Assembly: GCA_018240685.1 (NCBI GenBank)
Contig: JAFEFG010000030.1
Coordinates: forward strand, 1 to 45,777
DNA from: Pseudomonadota bacterium
GTDB lineage: Bacteria > Pseudomonadota > Alphaproteobacteria > Reyranellales > Reyranellaceae
Reading direction: 5' to 3'
Length of the DNA: 45,777 nucleotides
In this document: piece after piece, positions 1 to 8,122 of the stretch
Numbering within the stretch: the first letter of the stretch is position 1
Layout of the letters: each line of letters opens with the position of its first letter
The notes under the pieces: generated by a model
Databases searched by the model: none
Told to the model about the DNA's origin: nothing
What the model saw: only the letters and a program-made list of their open reading frames with translations
Translations under genes and position numbers: made by a program

Positions 1-1031
1 TGGCCGAAGCACTTCAGCCCGCCGTCGATCTGGCACGGGATCTTGCCATCGGCGTCGTAGAAGCCGTCGAGCACGTCCTTCCAGCCCTGGCCGGGCTTGG
101 AGATGTGCAGGTCCTCCATGGTCACGAGCTCGGTGACCGAGAAGCAGTCGTGCACCTCGAACATCGAGACTTCCTGCCGCGGATCCTTGATGCCGGCCTC
201 TTCATAGGCCTTCTTCGAGGCGATGCGGGTGGTGTGGAAGTAGCTGCCGTCCCACGAGTTGTGGCCCGACTCCGAGCCGTTGGAGACGGAGAGCTGCAGC
301 GCCTTGACGCTGACGATGTTGTGCTTGCCGAGCGACTTGGCGATCTCCGGCGTGGTGACGATCGCCGCGGCAGCGCCGTCGGAGACGCCGCAGCAGTCGA
401 ACAGGCCGAGCGGCGAGGCGATCATCGGCGCGTTCAGGATGGTGTCCATCTCGACGGCCTTCTGCAGATGCGCCTTGGGGTTCTTGGCGCCGTTCTGATG
501 GCTCTTCCACGAGACGTGGCCGATCGCCCGCTTGAGGTCGTCGGCGCTGACATTGTGGGCGGTCTGATAGGCCGTGGCGAGCTGGGCGAAGTTGCCCGGC
601 GCCGTGCCGTTGGCGTGCCACAGGGCCTGCAGCGGACCGCCGCGGCCGCCCGGCAGACCGCCGTAGCCCGTGTCCTTCAGCTTCTCGACGCCGAGCGCCA
701 GGGCGAAGTCGGCCGCCCCCGAGGCGACGGCATAGCAGGCGCCGCGGAAGGCCTCGGTGCCCGACGCGCACATGTTCTCGACGTGCGTCACCGGGATGTT
801 GGGCAGACGCAGGGTCATCGAGAGCGGGATGCCCGACTTGCCGACATGGACCTCGTCGATCGCGGTCGAGAACCAGGCGGCGTTGAGCTGCTTGGCGTCG
901 ACGCCGGCGTCGGCGAGGCATTCCCTGTAGGCCTCGACCATCAGCTCCTCGGCGCCGCAATCCCAGCGCTCGCCGAACTTGGAGCAACCCATGCCGAGAA
1001 TGGCGACCTTGTCTTTGATACCGCGAGCCAT
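1..1031 (-). CDS. Thiolase-family protein (acetyl-CoA acetyltransferase / lipid-transfer type), C-terminus cut off by the window
   Basis: The frame runs from ATG at 1031 to the window edge without a stop, giving the first 343 residues. The N-terminal nucleophile motif MCASG (Cys88) and the HDCF motif (294-297) are those of thiolases in the SCP-x/non-specific lipid-transfer branch. The C-terminal CxG loop with the second catalytic cysteine would lie beyond base 1. Such enzymes make or cleave beta-ketoacyl-CoA in the cytoplasm. It follows the HMG-CoA-synthase/DUF35 fusion gene by 54 bases on the same strand, so the two are probably one operon and may form a complex, as thiolase, HMG-CoA synthase and DUF35 do in archaea. 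The substrate cannot be read from the sequence. Confidence 0.88.
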   Translation of the reverse strand, partial: MARGIKDKVAILGMGCSKFGERWDCGAEELMVEAYRECLADAGVDAKQLNAAWFSTAIDEVHVGKSGIPLSMTLRLPNIPVTHVENMCASGTEAFRGACYAVASGAADFALALGVEKLKDTGYGGLPGGRGGPLQALWHANGTAPGNFAQLATAYQTAHNVSADDLKRAIGHVSWKSHQNGAKNPKAHLQKAVEMDTILNAPMIASPLGLFDCCGVSDGAAAAIVTTPEIAKSLGKHNIVSVKALQLSVSNGSESGHNSWDGSYFHTTRIASKKAYEEAGIKDPRQEVSMFEVHDCFSVTELVTMEDLHISKPGQGWKDVLDGFYDADGKIPCQIDGGLKCFG

Positions 1032-1085
1032 TGCAGGACTCCTTGGTGTTGGGGTTGAACTCTGGACTTTACGAACGGAAGGCGA

Positions 1086-2528
1086 TCAGACCGGCGCTGC
1101 CTTCCAGAAATAGCGCTTGAAGCCGCCGCGCATCTGATCGTTGTCGCGGATGCGGAAGGTCATGCGCATCTTGGTGCCGACCTTCACCTGTTCCTTGTCG
1201 CTGTCCGTGAAGTCGGCCATGAAGCGGCCGCCTTCCGGGAAGGTGATCATGCCGTAATAGGCCGGCGGATCCGGCGTGTAGGTGAGCGAGTCGGCGGTGA
1301 AGGACATCACCGACGCCTCGAGGCCCGCCATCGCATAGGGCTCCTGGCTGTCGACGGCATGGCAGTTCGGATTGACGCAGATCTGGGTGCGCGGGAACTG
1401 CACGGTGCCGCACACCTTGCACTTGCCGCCGACCAGCCCGTAGATCATGTCGCGCTTGCGCCACAGGACGGACAGCGCGGTCTTCTTGTCGAACTCGGCG
1501 CGCATGCCCTTCTCGATCGGCAGCATCTCGTTGAAGGCGAGGAACTTCATGTAGTTCTTCTCTTCCTTCCGCCGCGCCAGCCAGCCCGACACGCCCTTGC
1601 GCCTGGGCAGCTTGGCGTTCTCTTCCGTCACCTCGAACACCAGGATGTCGACGCCCTGGCCGAAGGCCACGACCATGATCTTGTCGCCGGTCTTGGCGGT
1701 CTCCAGCGCATCGACCAGCATCACCAGCGCATGCGCGGCACCGGTGTCGCCGAGATTGGCGCCCAGCAGGTCGCGCACCGCGCCGTCGCCGATGCCGCAG
1801 ATCTTGGCCATCTGCTTCGGCACGGCCGGCATCAGGCTCGGCATGATGAAGTGCGTGATGTCGGAGCCCTTGAGCTTGCAGGCCGCGAGGGCCGCCTTGA
1901 TCGCCGGCGGGACGATCTTCGAATAGCCCTCGTCGCGGATCCAGCGCTCTTCCCAGCCGTAGTCGAACTCGGCCTCGTCGCCGCGGAAATGATCGACGAA
2001 GTCCATCGACACCGAATGGTGGCCGACGAGCTTGGCGATCACGTTCTCGGTGCCGCACAGGAGCGCCGCGGCGCCGTCGCCGTAGTTCATCTCCTGCGTC
2101 GACGCGACCTTGGCCAGGCGCTTGTCGGCCGCGGCGACCAGGGCCGGCGCGCCGCCCTTGGAGGCGTTGAGGCCCGCGATCAGCGCCGAGGTGCCGGCCT
2201 TCTGCGAGCCGCCGACGTCGGAGGCGAGAAGGTTCTGCTCGATCGACAGCGCGGTACCGATCACGCCGGCATTCTGGCGGTCCTTGAAGGGATGGGTGGT
2301 GGAGGCGAAGTAGAGGCTGCGCACGTCCTCGGCCTTGTGGCTGGTCAGGCAGTCGCGCGCCGCCTCGACCGCCATCGTGATCGAGTCCTCGTCCCAGTTG
2401 GCCATCGAGCGCTCGCCCTTGGCGAGGCCGCGCAGCCCGCCCGCGAACCACTTGTTGGCGTCGTACACCGCCTGACGGCTCAGCCGCAGGCGCGGGACAT
2501 AGGCTCCATAGGCCACGATTCCGACCAT
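1086..2528 (-). CDS. HMG-CoA synthase-like / KAS III-fold protein fused to a DUF35 zinc-ribbon OB domain
   Basis: 480 residues from ATG 2528, preceded by GGAGG about ten bases upstream; an in-frame ATG at 2585 lacks such a site and adds an unrelated leader. Residues 1-300 resemble the archaeal-type HMG-CoA synthase/thiolase fold (MVGIVAYGAYVPRLRL start, GDGAAA at 150-155, NLGDTGAAHA near 258). The nucleophile motif reads SQKAGT (108-113), where archaeal-type synthases have a cysteine before KAGT, so position 109 is Gln. Residues 360-480 are a DUF35 module: a zinc ribbon (Cys370, Cys373, Cys384, Cys389) followed by an OB-like fold. In archaea DUF35 is a separate scaffold bridging thiolase and HMG-CoA synthase; here it is fused and the thiolase gene follows. 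Acyl-CoA binding is likely; condensation is doubtful without Cys. Confidence 0.85.
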   Translation of the reverse strand: MVGIVAYGAYVPRLRLSRQAVYDANKWFAGGLRGLAKGERSMANWDEDSITMAVEAARDCLTSHKAEDVRSLYFASTTHPFKDRQNAGVIGTALSIEQNLLASDVGGSQKAGTSALIAGLNASKGGAPALVAAADKRLAKVASTQEMNYGDGAAALLCGTENVIAKLVGHHSVSMDFVDHFRGDEAEFDYGWEERWIRDEGYSKIVPPAIKAALAACKLKGSDITHFIMPSLMPAVPKQMAKICGIGDGAVRDLLGANLGDTGAAHALVMLVDALETAKTGDKIMVVAFGQGVDILVFEVTEENAKLPRRKGVSGWLARRKEEKNYMKFLAFNEMLPIEKGMRAEFDKKTALSVLWRKRDMIYGLVGGKCKVCGTVQFPRTQICVNPNCHAVDSQEPYAMAGLEASVMSFTADSLTYTPDPPAYYGMITFPEGGRFMADFTDSDKEQVKVGTKMRMTFRIRDNDQMRGGFKRYFWKAAPV

Positions 2529-2651
2529 TGTCGTCTTTCCTCCAACGGGGCCGGCCGACGCGGCCGGACATGAACGCTTGTTCATTGGCTCTTAGCGCTT
2601 CGGCCCGCGAGGGGCGAGCCGGATTTCAGCGCCGCAGAGCAGGAAACGAAA

Positions 2652-3494
2652 TTATCTTCCGGTCTGCGGAACCCCACCCTGGGGCGGCATCTCGCGCACC
2701 AGGTTGCGATAGCCCGCCCCTTCGGGGATGCAAAGGTAGCGTTTGCCGTCGCGCACCTCGACCCACGGCTGGACGGTGACGATCTTGCGCTCGCCCGCCT
2801 GTGCCAGCGCGCCCGCCACCGTCTTGCCCTCGGCCAGAAGCTCGAGGTTCTTCAACGTCGCATGCACCAGCGTGCGCTTGCCCGCCTTTGCCTCGTCGAT
2901 CGCCTCCTGCGCGCCGATCCAGACCGAATCCACCGATTCCGATCCGTCATGCAGCGCCGCCTGGTCCTCGGGCGCCTCGGCGAGGAAGAACCAGGTATCG
3001 AAGCGCTTGGGCACGAACGTGGGCGTGATCCAGTGCGCGAAGGGGGTCATGAACTCGGTCGCGAGTTCCAGGTCCTCGGCCTCGACCAGATCGACGATGC
3101 TCGCCTCGTCCTTGGCAAGCTTGTCGCGCCAGCGCTGTTCGATCGGCGCGAGATCGGCGGCACCGATCAGCGTTCGCTGGCCGCGCTTGTGGGCGAGCAG
3201 GATGCCGCATTCCTCGAAGGCCTCCCGAATGCCGGCGACGCGAAACTTCAGTTCCTCGTCGCTGAGCGCCGCCGCCCCGGTCGACCGCGCGCGCAGGCGC
3301 TTGTCACCGTCGGCCTCTTCCAGCTTGCCGCCCGGGAAGACCAGCGCCCCCGAGAAGGAATCGATCTGATGGTGGCGCACGACCATGAAGACTTCGAGAG
3401 GCGAAGCCGCATCGCCGGTCCTGGACGGGCGCAGCAGGAGCACGGTCGTGGCAGGACGGGGTGGCGAGGATTCTTTCCGGGGCGTATCGTTCAT
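2652..3494 (-). CDS. Nudix hydrolase
   Basis: 280 residues. The Nudix helix end REAFEECGI is at 90-98, matching REUXEEXGU, and the preceding GG is at 55-56. The loop between the glycine and the REUXEE segment is longer than in the classical 23-residue box, as in NUDT19-like enzymes, which act on CoA or nucleotide diphosphate substrates; the substrate here is unknown. ATG 3494 was chosen because conserved sequence begins shortly after it. An in-frame ATG at 3530 would add 12 residues, and neither start has a convincing ribosome site. The gene is divergent from the HdeD-like gene, with 85 bases between them. Confidence 0.85.
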   Translation of the reverse strand: MNDTPRKESSPPRPATTVLLLRPSRTGDAASPLEVFMVVRHHQIDSFSGALVFPGGKLEEADGDKRLRARSTGAAALSDEELKFRVAGIREAFEECGILLAHKRGQRTLIGAADLAPIEQRWRDKLAKDEASIVDLVEAEDLELATEFMTPFAHWITPTFVPKRFDTWFFLAEAPEDQAALHDGSESVDSVWIGAQEAIDEAKAGKRTLVHATLKNLELLAEGKTVAGALAQAGERKIVTVQPWVEVRDGKRYLCIPEGAGYRNLVREMPPQGGVPQTGR

Positions 3495-3579
3495 ATGACC
3501 ATTGTCACATAGGGGAAGGAACTGTGTCATCGGCGGGGGAGTAGACTTCGCGCATCAGTTCCGCACTGAGGAGGAGAAC

Positions 3580-4152
3580 ATGGCAACGACAAACAATTTC
3601 GGTGCACAGGGACTGGGAGACGGTCTGCGCGCCCTTCGCTCCAAATGGGGATGGATCGTCGCCTTCGGCGCCATCGCGCTCATCGCGGGCGTGATCGCGC
3701 TCGGCAGCGTCGTCATGGCGACGGCGTCGGCCGTCATCGTCGTCGGCGTCATGATGATGCTGGTGGGTATCGTCGAGATCGTCGCCGCCTTCAGCGTCCG
3801 CAGCTGGGGACGGTTCTTCTTCTGGCTGCTGCTGGGCATCCTCTACATCGCGGCCGGCATCATCTGCCTGCAAAACCCGTTCGTCGCCGCGACGATCCTG
3901 ACCCTGATGCTGGGCATCGCCCTCATCGTGGGCGGAATCCTGCGCATCTTCCTTGCCACGCAGATGCGTCAGGGCACGCCGTGGGGCTGGGTCGTCTTCT
4001 CGGGCATCATCAGCTTCCTGCTCGGCCTGATGATCGTCTCCCACTGGCCGGCCTCGAGCTTCTACGTGCTCGGCATGTTCCTCGGCATCGACCTCATCTT
4101 CATCGGGACCGGCTGGATCAGCATGGGCCTGTCGCTGAGAAAGCGCACCTGA
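3580..4152 (+). CDS. HdeD-like DUF308 membrane protein
   Basis: 190 residues from ATG 3580, with GAGGAG directly upstream; a longer in-frame start at 3502 has no ribosome site. About six hydrophobic segments are visible (roughly 24-43, 47-69, 80-96, 102-125, 136-153, 161-182), with a positively charged end RKRT. Length and the alternating small/hydrophobic pattern fit the HdeD/DUF308 family, inner-membrane proteins linked to acid resistance in enterobacteria. The role in this organism is not known. It is followed by a strong hairpin at 4167-4197. Confidence 0.8.
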   Translation: MATTNNFGAQGLGDGLRALRSKWGWIVAFGAIALIAGVIALGSVVMATASAVIVVGVMMMLVGIVEIVAAFSVRSWGRFFFWLLLGILYIAAGIICLQNPFVAATILTLMLGIALIVGGILRIFLATQMRQGTPWGWVVFSGIISFLLGLMIVSHWPASSFYVLGMFLGIDLIFIGTGWISMGLSLRKRT

Positions 4153-4166
4153 GGCCTGCTCTCCAG

Positions 4167-4197
4167 GGCATCCATGCGGCGCAAGCGCATGGATGCC
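4167..4197 (+). terminator. Perfect 12-bp stem-loop after the HdeD-like gene
   Basis: The arms GGCATCCATGCG (4167-4178) and CGCATGGATGCC (4186-4197) pair perfectly around a 7-base loop, 15 bases after the stop codon. No U-run follows, so this is either a weak or Rho-assisted terminator, an mRNA 3'-end stabiliser, or a palindromic repeat copy. Confidence 0.45.
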
Positions 4198-4309
4198 GGA
4201 GACAAGTCATGCGGGCCGCAGCAAGGGATCGATTGCAAGCCGCCGCGCTGGGCAACAAACTGCTTCGGCGCGACGGGCATCTTCTGCTGGCCCGCGCGCA
4301 TTGAGCAGC

Positions 4310-4945
4310 ATGGGCAGCGGCGCCATCGTCGAAACGCTTGATCTCGCCGGAACGCTCGTCTTCGCGCTCAGCGGCGCGGTGGTGGGAGTCCGGCGGCGGA
4401 TGGATCTTTTCGGGGTCCTGGTGCTGGCGTTCGTCACTGCGGTCGCCGGCGGCATCCTGCGCGATGTCCTGATCGGCGCCATTCCCCCTGCCGCTATCGC
4501 CAACTGGCATGCCCTCGCGCTCTCGGTGGCGGCGGGACTGTTCGCCTTCCTCTTTCCAGCGGCGATCGATCGCCTTCGCTTCCCGGTGCAGTTCTTCGAT
4601 GCCGCGGGCCTTGGCATGTTCGCCGCGACGGGCACGCACAAGGCGCTGGAGTACGGGATCTCGCCTCTCATGGCGGCGATGCTCGGGATGATCAGCGGCA
4701 TCGGCGGCGGGATGGTCCGCGACGTTCTCTCGGCGCAGGTGCCGGTGGTGCTGCGGTCGGAAATCTACGCCCTCGCCGCCCTCGCCGGCGCCGCCCTGGT
4801 CGCGGCCGGGTACCAGTTCGACCTGCCGACGCCCGCCACCCTCCTCGCCGGAACCGGCCTGTGCCTGTTCCTGCGCGTGATGGCGATCTACCGCGGCTGG
4901 CACCTGCCGCTGGGCCGCCCTCCCGACCAGACGCCGTCGGACTGA
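4310..4945 (+). CDS. TRIC-like / UPF0126 (YadS-YicG) membrane protein
   Basis: 211 residues from ATG 4310. The frame is open back to 4193, but the extra 39 residues are polar and unlike the family. The protein has two homologous halves of three membrane helices each, with the glycine-arginine signatures GGILRD (47-52) and GGGMVRD (132-138) seen in prokaryotic TRIC cation-channel relatives. The usual length is about 205 residues. Inferred role is a trimeric inner-membrane cation channel or small-solute channel; the transported species is not known. It converges on the MDR reductase gene, with 21 bases between the stops. Confidence 0.85.
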   Translation: MGSGAIVETLDLAGTLVFALSGAVVGVRRRMDLFGVLVLAFVTAVAGGILRDVLIGAIPPAAIANWHALALSVAAGLFAFLFPAAIDRLRFPVQFFDAAGLGMFAATGTHKALEYGISPLMAAMLGMISGIGGGMVRDVLSAQVPVVLRSEIYALAALAGAALVAAGYQFDLPTPATLLAGTGLCLFLRVMAIYRGWHLPLGRPPDQTPSD

Positions 4946-4966
4946 GGGCGGCGCGGGCCGGCCCGC

Positions 4967-5992
4967 CTAGCGGCGCGTCGGATCCTCCGACACCTGCACC
5001 AGCAGCTTGCCGAAGTTGCGGCCCTTCAGCAGCCCCATGAAGGCCTCGGGCGCGTTCTCGATGCCCTTCACGATGTCCTCGCGGAACTTGATCCGGCCGG
5101 CCTTCACCGCGGGCGGCACTTCCTTCCAGAAGCCTTCCATCTCGCCGAAATGGTCGGAGACGATGAAGCCGGTCACGGTGGCGCGCTTGATCAGCAGCAG
5201 GCGCCAGTCGGGCCCGGGGCTCATCTGCATTTCGTTGTACTGCGAGATCAGGCCGCAAAGCGGCACGCGGGCGAAATCGTTGAGCTGCGGGACCACCGCC
5301 GCCTGAACGGCGCCGCCGACATTCTCGAAATAGACGTCGATGCCCTTCGGAGCCGCGGTCCGGATCTCCTTGAAGAGATTGCCGCCCGCAGCCCGGTAGT
5401 CGACGCAGGCATCGAAGCCCAGCTCCTTGACCACGTAGTCGCACTTGTCCTTGCCGCCGGCGATGCCGACCGCCCGGCAGCCATGCAGCTTGGCAAGCTG
5501 GCCGACCACCGAGCCGACGGCGCCGGAAGCCGCGGAGACGACCACGGTCTCGCCGGCCTTGGGCTTGCCGATCTGCATCAGGCCCCACCATGCCGTCATC
5601 CCCGGCATGCCGAGCACGGAAAGCGCGGTCGACAGCGGAGCCGCGTTCGGATCGAGCTTCATCACTCCCGCGCCGTTGGAGACTGCGTAGCTCTGCCAGC
5701 CGGCATAGTCGGCGACGAAATCGCCCTCCTTGAAGGCGGGGTTCCGCGACTTCACGACCTGGCTGACCGTGCCGCCGACCATCGGGTCGCCGAGATTGAT
5801 GTTGGCGGCGTATCCCTTCGTCTCCGCCATGCGGCCGCGCATGTAGGGATCGAGCGACAGCCAGATCGTGCGCGAGAGATACTCGCCCTCCTTCGGCTCG
5901 GGGATGGGCTGCTCCACCACATCGAAGTTGGCGTGCGTCGGTTCGCCCTGCGGTCGCGACTTCAGCAGGACACGGCGATTGGTTGCGGACAT
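4967..5992 (-). CDS. NADP-dependent MDR oxidoreductase (leukotriene B4 dehydrogenase / CurA-like)
   Basis: 341 residues from ATG 5992, with AGGAGG a few bases upstream. It is a zinc-independent medium-chain reductase: an N-terminal GroES-like domain with the family segment LSLDPYMRGRM (45-55), then a Rossmann fold with AASGAVGSVVG (154-164) for NADPH. Relatives reduce the double bond of alpha,beta-unsaturated ketones and aldehydes (prostaglandin reductase, curcumin reductase, YncB). The gene stands alone, divergent from the alpha/beta hydrolase at 6054. Confidence 0.9.
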   Translation of the reverse strand: MSATNRRVLLKSRPQGEPTHANFDVVEQPIPEPKEGEYLSRTIWLSLDPYMRGRMAETKGYAANINLGDPMVGGTVSQVVKSRNPAFKEGDFVADYAGWQSYAVSNGAGVMKLDPNAAPLSTALSVLGMPGMTAWWGLMQIGKPKAGETVVVSAASGAVGSVVGQLAKLHGCRAVGIAGGKDKCDYVVKELGFDACVDYRAAGGNLFKEIRTAAPKGIDVYFENVGGAVQAAVVPQLNDFARVPLCGLISQYNEMQMSPGPDWRLLLIKRATVTGFIVSDHFGEMEGFWKEVPPAVKAGRIKFREDIVKGIENAPEAFMGLLKGRNFGKLLVQVSEDPTRR

Positions 5993-6053
5993 GAGCTCCT
6001 CCTGTTGGGACAGACGCTAGCACGCGCCCCATCCTGTGCTAAGACGCGGGCCC

Positions 6054-6764
6054 ATGCGCACCTACGTCTGTCTCCCCGGCGCCTGGATGGGCGCCTGGTC
6101 CTGGCAATTCGTGCTCGAACGGCTGCGCGCCGCCGGACACGACGCCCGCGCCCTTCCCTTCCGCGGCATCGGCGAGCGCGCGTCCGAACTCTCGCCCGAC
6201 CTCGACAACGACGTCTTCGTCGCCGACACGCTGGCGACGCTGGAGAAGGAAGACCTGCGCGACATCGTGCTGGTCGGCCACAGCTTCGGCAGTCTGATCG
6301 CCGGCCTCGTGACCGACCGCATGCCCGAGCGGATCGCCCATCTCGTCATTGTCGATGGCGGCATCCCGCAGGACGGGCAGTCGATCTTCGGCCGCATCCC
6401 GCCCGAGATCGTGGCCAAGCGCCGCCGGCACGTGACGACCGTCAACGGCACCGAGGTGCTGCCCTTCGCGCCGGTCACGAGCCTCATCATCGACGATCCG
6501 GAATTGGCAGCCTGGACCCATCGCCAGCTCACGCCGCATCCGCTTGCCTGCTACACCAAGCCGATCCGCCTGAACAATCCTGCCGGCAACGGCCGGCCGA
6601 TGACCTATATCGCCTGCACCCAGCCGCGCTATCCCGTTTCGGCCGGAAATCACGAAAAGGCGGAAGCAATGCCCAATGTACGCTTCCGTCCCATCGAGGC
6701 GGGCCACAACTGCATCATCTCCGCGCCGGACCTCGTGGCCGAGGAGCTGCTCGCGATCCCCTGA
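6054..6764 (+). CDS. Alpha/beta hydrolase (EstC / SABP2-like esterase)
   Basis: 236 residues from ATG 6054; an in-frame ATG at 6036 adds only six residues. The oxyanion segment LPGAWMGAW (7-15), nucleophile elbow GHSFGS with Ser77, and terminal EAGHN with His218 form a complete-looking hydrolase core. The pattern matches the plant methylesterase/hydroxynitrile lyase-like branch, which in bacteria includes pyrethroid and salicylate-type esterases. The substrate is unknown. It is a single gene, convergent with the SDR at 6787. Confidence 0.85.
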   Translation: MRTYVCLPGAWMGAWSWQFVLERLRAAGHDARALPFRGIGERASELSPDLDNDVFVADTLATLEKEDLRDIVLVGHSFGSLIAGLVTDRMPERIAHLVIVDGGIPQDGQSIFGRIPPEIVAKRRRHVTTVNGTEVLPFAPVTSLIIDDPELAAWTHRQLTPHPLACYTKPIRLNNPAGNGRPMTYIACTQPRYPVSAGNHEKAEAMPNVRFRPIEAGHNCIISAPDLVAEELLAIP

Positions 6765-6786
6765 GACATCGTCCGGCGCCCTTGGC

Positions 6787-7530
6787 CTAGAAAGTCTCCT
6801 TGTACGGCCGGAGATCGATCTCATGGCTCCAGGCGCTGCGATGCTGGCGGTGGAGATGCCAGTAGTTGTCGACGATGGCGTCGACGTTCAGCAGCCCGTC
6901 CGGCCCCGCCTTCTCGGCCCGGTCGGGCATTCGCGACAGCAGGCGGTCACCCTCGATCCCGCCGTCGATGATGACGTGGGCGATATGCAGGCCCTGCGGC
7001 CCGAACTCGCGCGCCAGCGACTGAACGAAGAGGCGCAGCCCGCCCTTGGTGGCATTGAAGGCGGCGAAGCGCGGCCGGCCGCGCAGGGAGCCCGAAGCAC
7101 CGGTGAAGATCACCGTCCCGCGACCCAGCGGCGCCAGCCGCCGCACCGCCTCGCGCCCGAACAGGAAGCCGGCGAAGCAGCCGACGCGCCAGGACTCCTC
7201 GAAGTGCTGGGCCGTCATCTCCCTCACGTCGACGGCGGCGTTGTTGCCCATGTTGAAGACGAACAGGTCGGCGGGAGACCCGTCGGCATCGTCGGCCATG
7301 GCGCGGTCGAACAGCCTGATGACTTCCTCCTCCCGGGTCCCGTCCATGACGACGGCGGTCGACGAACCGCCTTCCTTGCGGATAGCCTCGACGACCTTGT
7401 CGATCTTCGCCGCCGTGCGCCCCGCCACCAGAACATGATGGCCCTCGCGCGCGAAGCGCTTGCTGGCGCCGCCGCCGATGCCCCGCTCGGCGCCAACCCC
7501 CAGGATCACTGCTTTCGGTTTCTTCGCCAT
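6787..7530 (-). CDS. SDR-family protein lacking the catalytic tyrosine
   Basis: 247 residues. A Rossmann start is visible (VILGVGAERGIGG, 8-20), with a modified glycine motif, an NMGNNAA segment near 93-99 and FTGASGS (142-148). The active-site position reads FNATK (158-162) instead of YxxxK; the codon is clearly TTC. I recall an SDR subgroup (SDR_c10) that lacks this tyrosine and has an incomplete glycine motif, which fits. It may bind NAD(P) without classical dehydrogenase activity, or use another proton donor. It is divergent from the thioesterase pair, with 71 bases between. Confidence 0.82.
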   Translation of the reverse strand: MAKKPKAVILGVGAERGIGGGASKRFAREGHHVLVAGRTAAKIDKVVEAIRKEGGSSTAVVMDGTREEEVIRLFDRAMADDADGSPADLFVFNMGNNAAVDVREMTAQHFEESWRVGCFAGFLFGREAVRRLAPLGRGTVIFTGASGSLRGRPRFAAFNATKGGLRLFVQSLAREFGPQGLHIAHVIIDGGIEGDRLLSRMPDRAEKAGPDGLLNVDAIVDNYWHLHRQHRSAWSHEIDLRPYKETF

Positions 7531-7601
7531 GTCCGTTCCTCGAGAGAAGCTGCTTCTCGGAGCTTGCGGCGGACCGGCCCGCTTCGCTACGGTCCGGCCG
7601 C

Positions 7602-8117
7602 ATGAAATTACCTCCCTACCCCATGATCGAACCCGACCTCGGGGCGCCGCTCGACATCCACCGCGCGACGGTGCTGCCGGAGTGGATCGACTGGAACGGC
7701 CACATGAACGTGGGCTTCTATGTCGTGGCCTTCGACAAGGCGACCGACACGCTCTGCAACCAGTTCGGCGTCGGCTGGGAATACACCCGCGACAAGATCG
7801 GCATGACCTTCGTGCTGGAGGCCCATGTCACCTACGACCGCGAAGTGAAGGAAGGCGATCCGCTGCGCATCACGACGCAGCTCCTCGACCACGACGCCAA
7901 GCGGATCCACTACATCCACGCGATGTACCATGCGGTCGAGGGCTATCTGGCCGCGACCAACGAGCTGATGCTCATGAACATCGACTATGAAAGCCGGCGA
8001 TCGGCCCCCTGGCCTGCCTGGGCGGCGGAGCGTATCGAGAAGATGGCGGCGTCACACGCGTCGCTGCCGCGGCCCGCGCAAGCCGGCCGCATCATCGGCA
8101 TCAAGAGGAAATCGTAG
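7602..8117 (+). CDS. Hot-dog thioesterase, first of a tandem pair
   Basis: 171 residues. The segment DWNGHMNVGFY (about 30-40) is the hot-dog signature of 4HBT-like acyl-CoA thioesterases, including those found with carnitine catabolism genes. The long central helix and MTFVLEAHVTYDREV strand follow. It is clearly paralogous to the next gene, sharing WNGHMN, MTFVLE, HVTYDRE, AATNE and SRRSAPWP-like blocks. No strong ribosome site precedes ATG 7602; ATG 7623 is an alternative. The probable role is hydrolysis of a short or medium acyl-CoA in the cytoplasm. Confidence 0.85.
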   Translation: MKLPPYPMIEPDLGAPLDIHRATVLPEWIDWNGHMNVGFYVVAFDKATDTLCNQFGVGWEYTRDKIGMTFVLEAHVTYDREVKEGDPLRITTQLLDHDAKRIHYIHAMYHAVEGYLAATNELMLMNIDYESRRSAPWPAWAAERIEKMAASHASLPRPAQAGRIIGIKRKS

Positions 8118-8122
8118 AGTCC

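Noticed and set aside
4953..4966. GCGGGCC/GGCCCGC palindrome between the TRIC and MDR genes as a terminator
   Set aside because: The arms abut with no loop, so it would not form a normal hairpin; no U-run follows.
5150..6790. A 546-codon plus-strand frame crossing the MDR and hydrolase genes
   Set aside because: It crosses two genes with clear motifs in other frames, is Arg/Asp/His-rich and has no recognisable domain.
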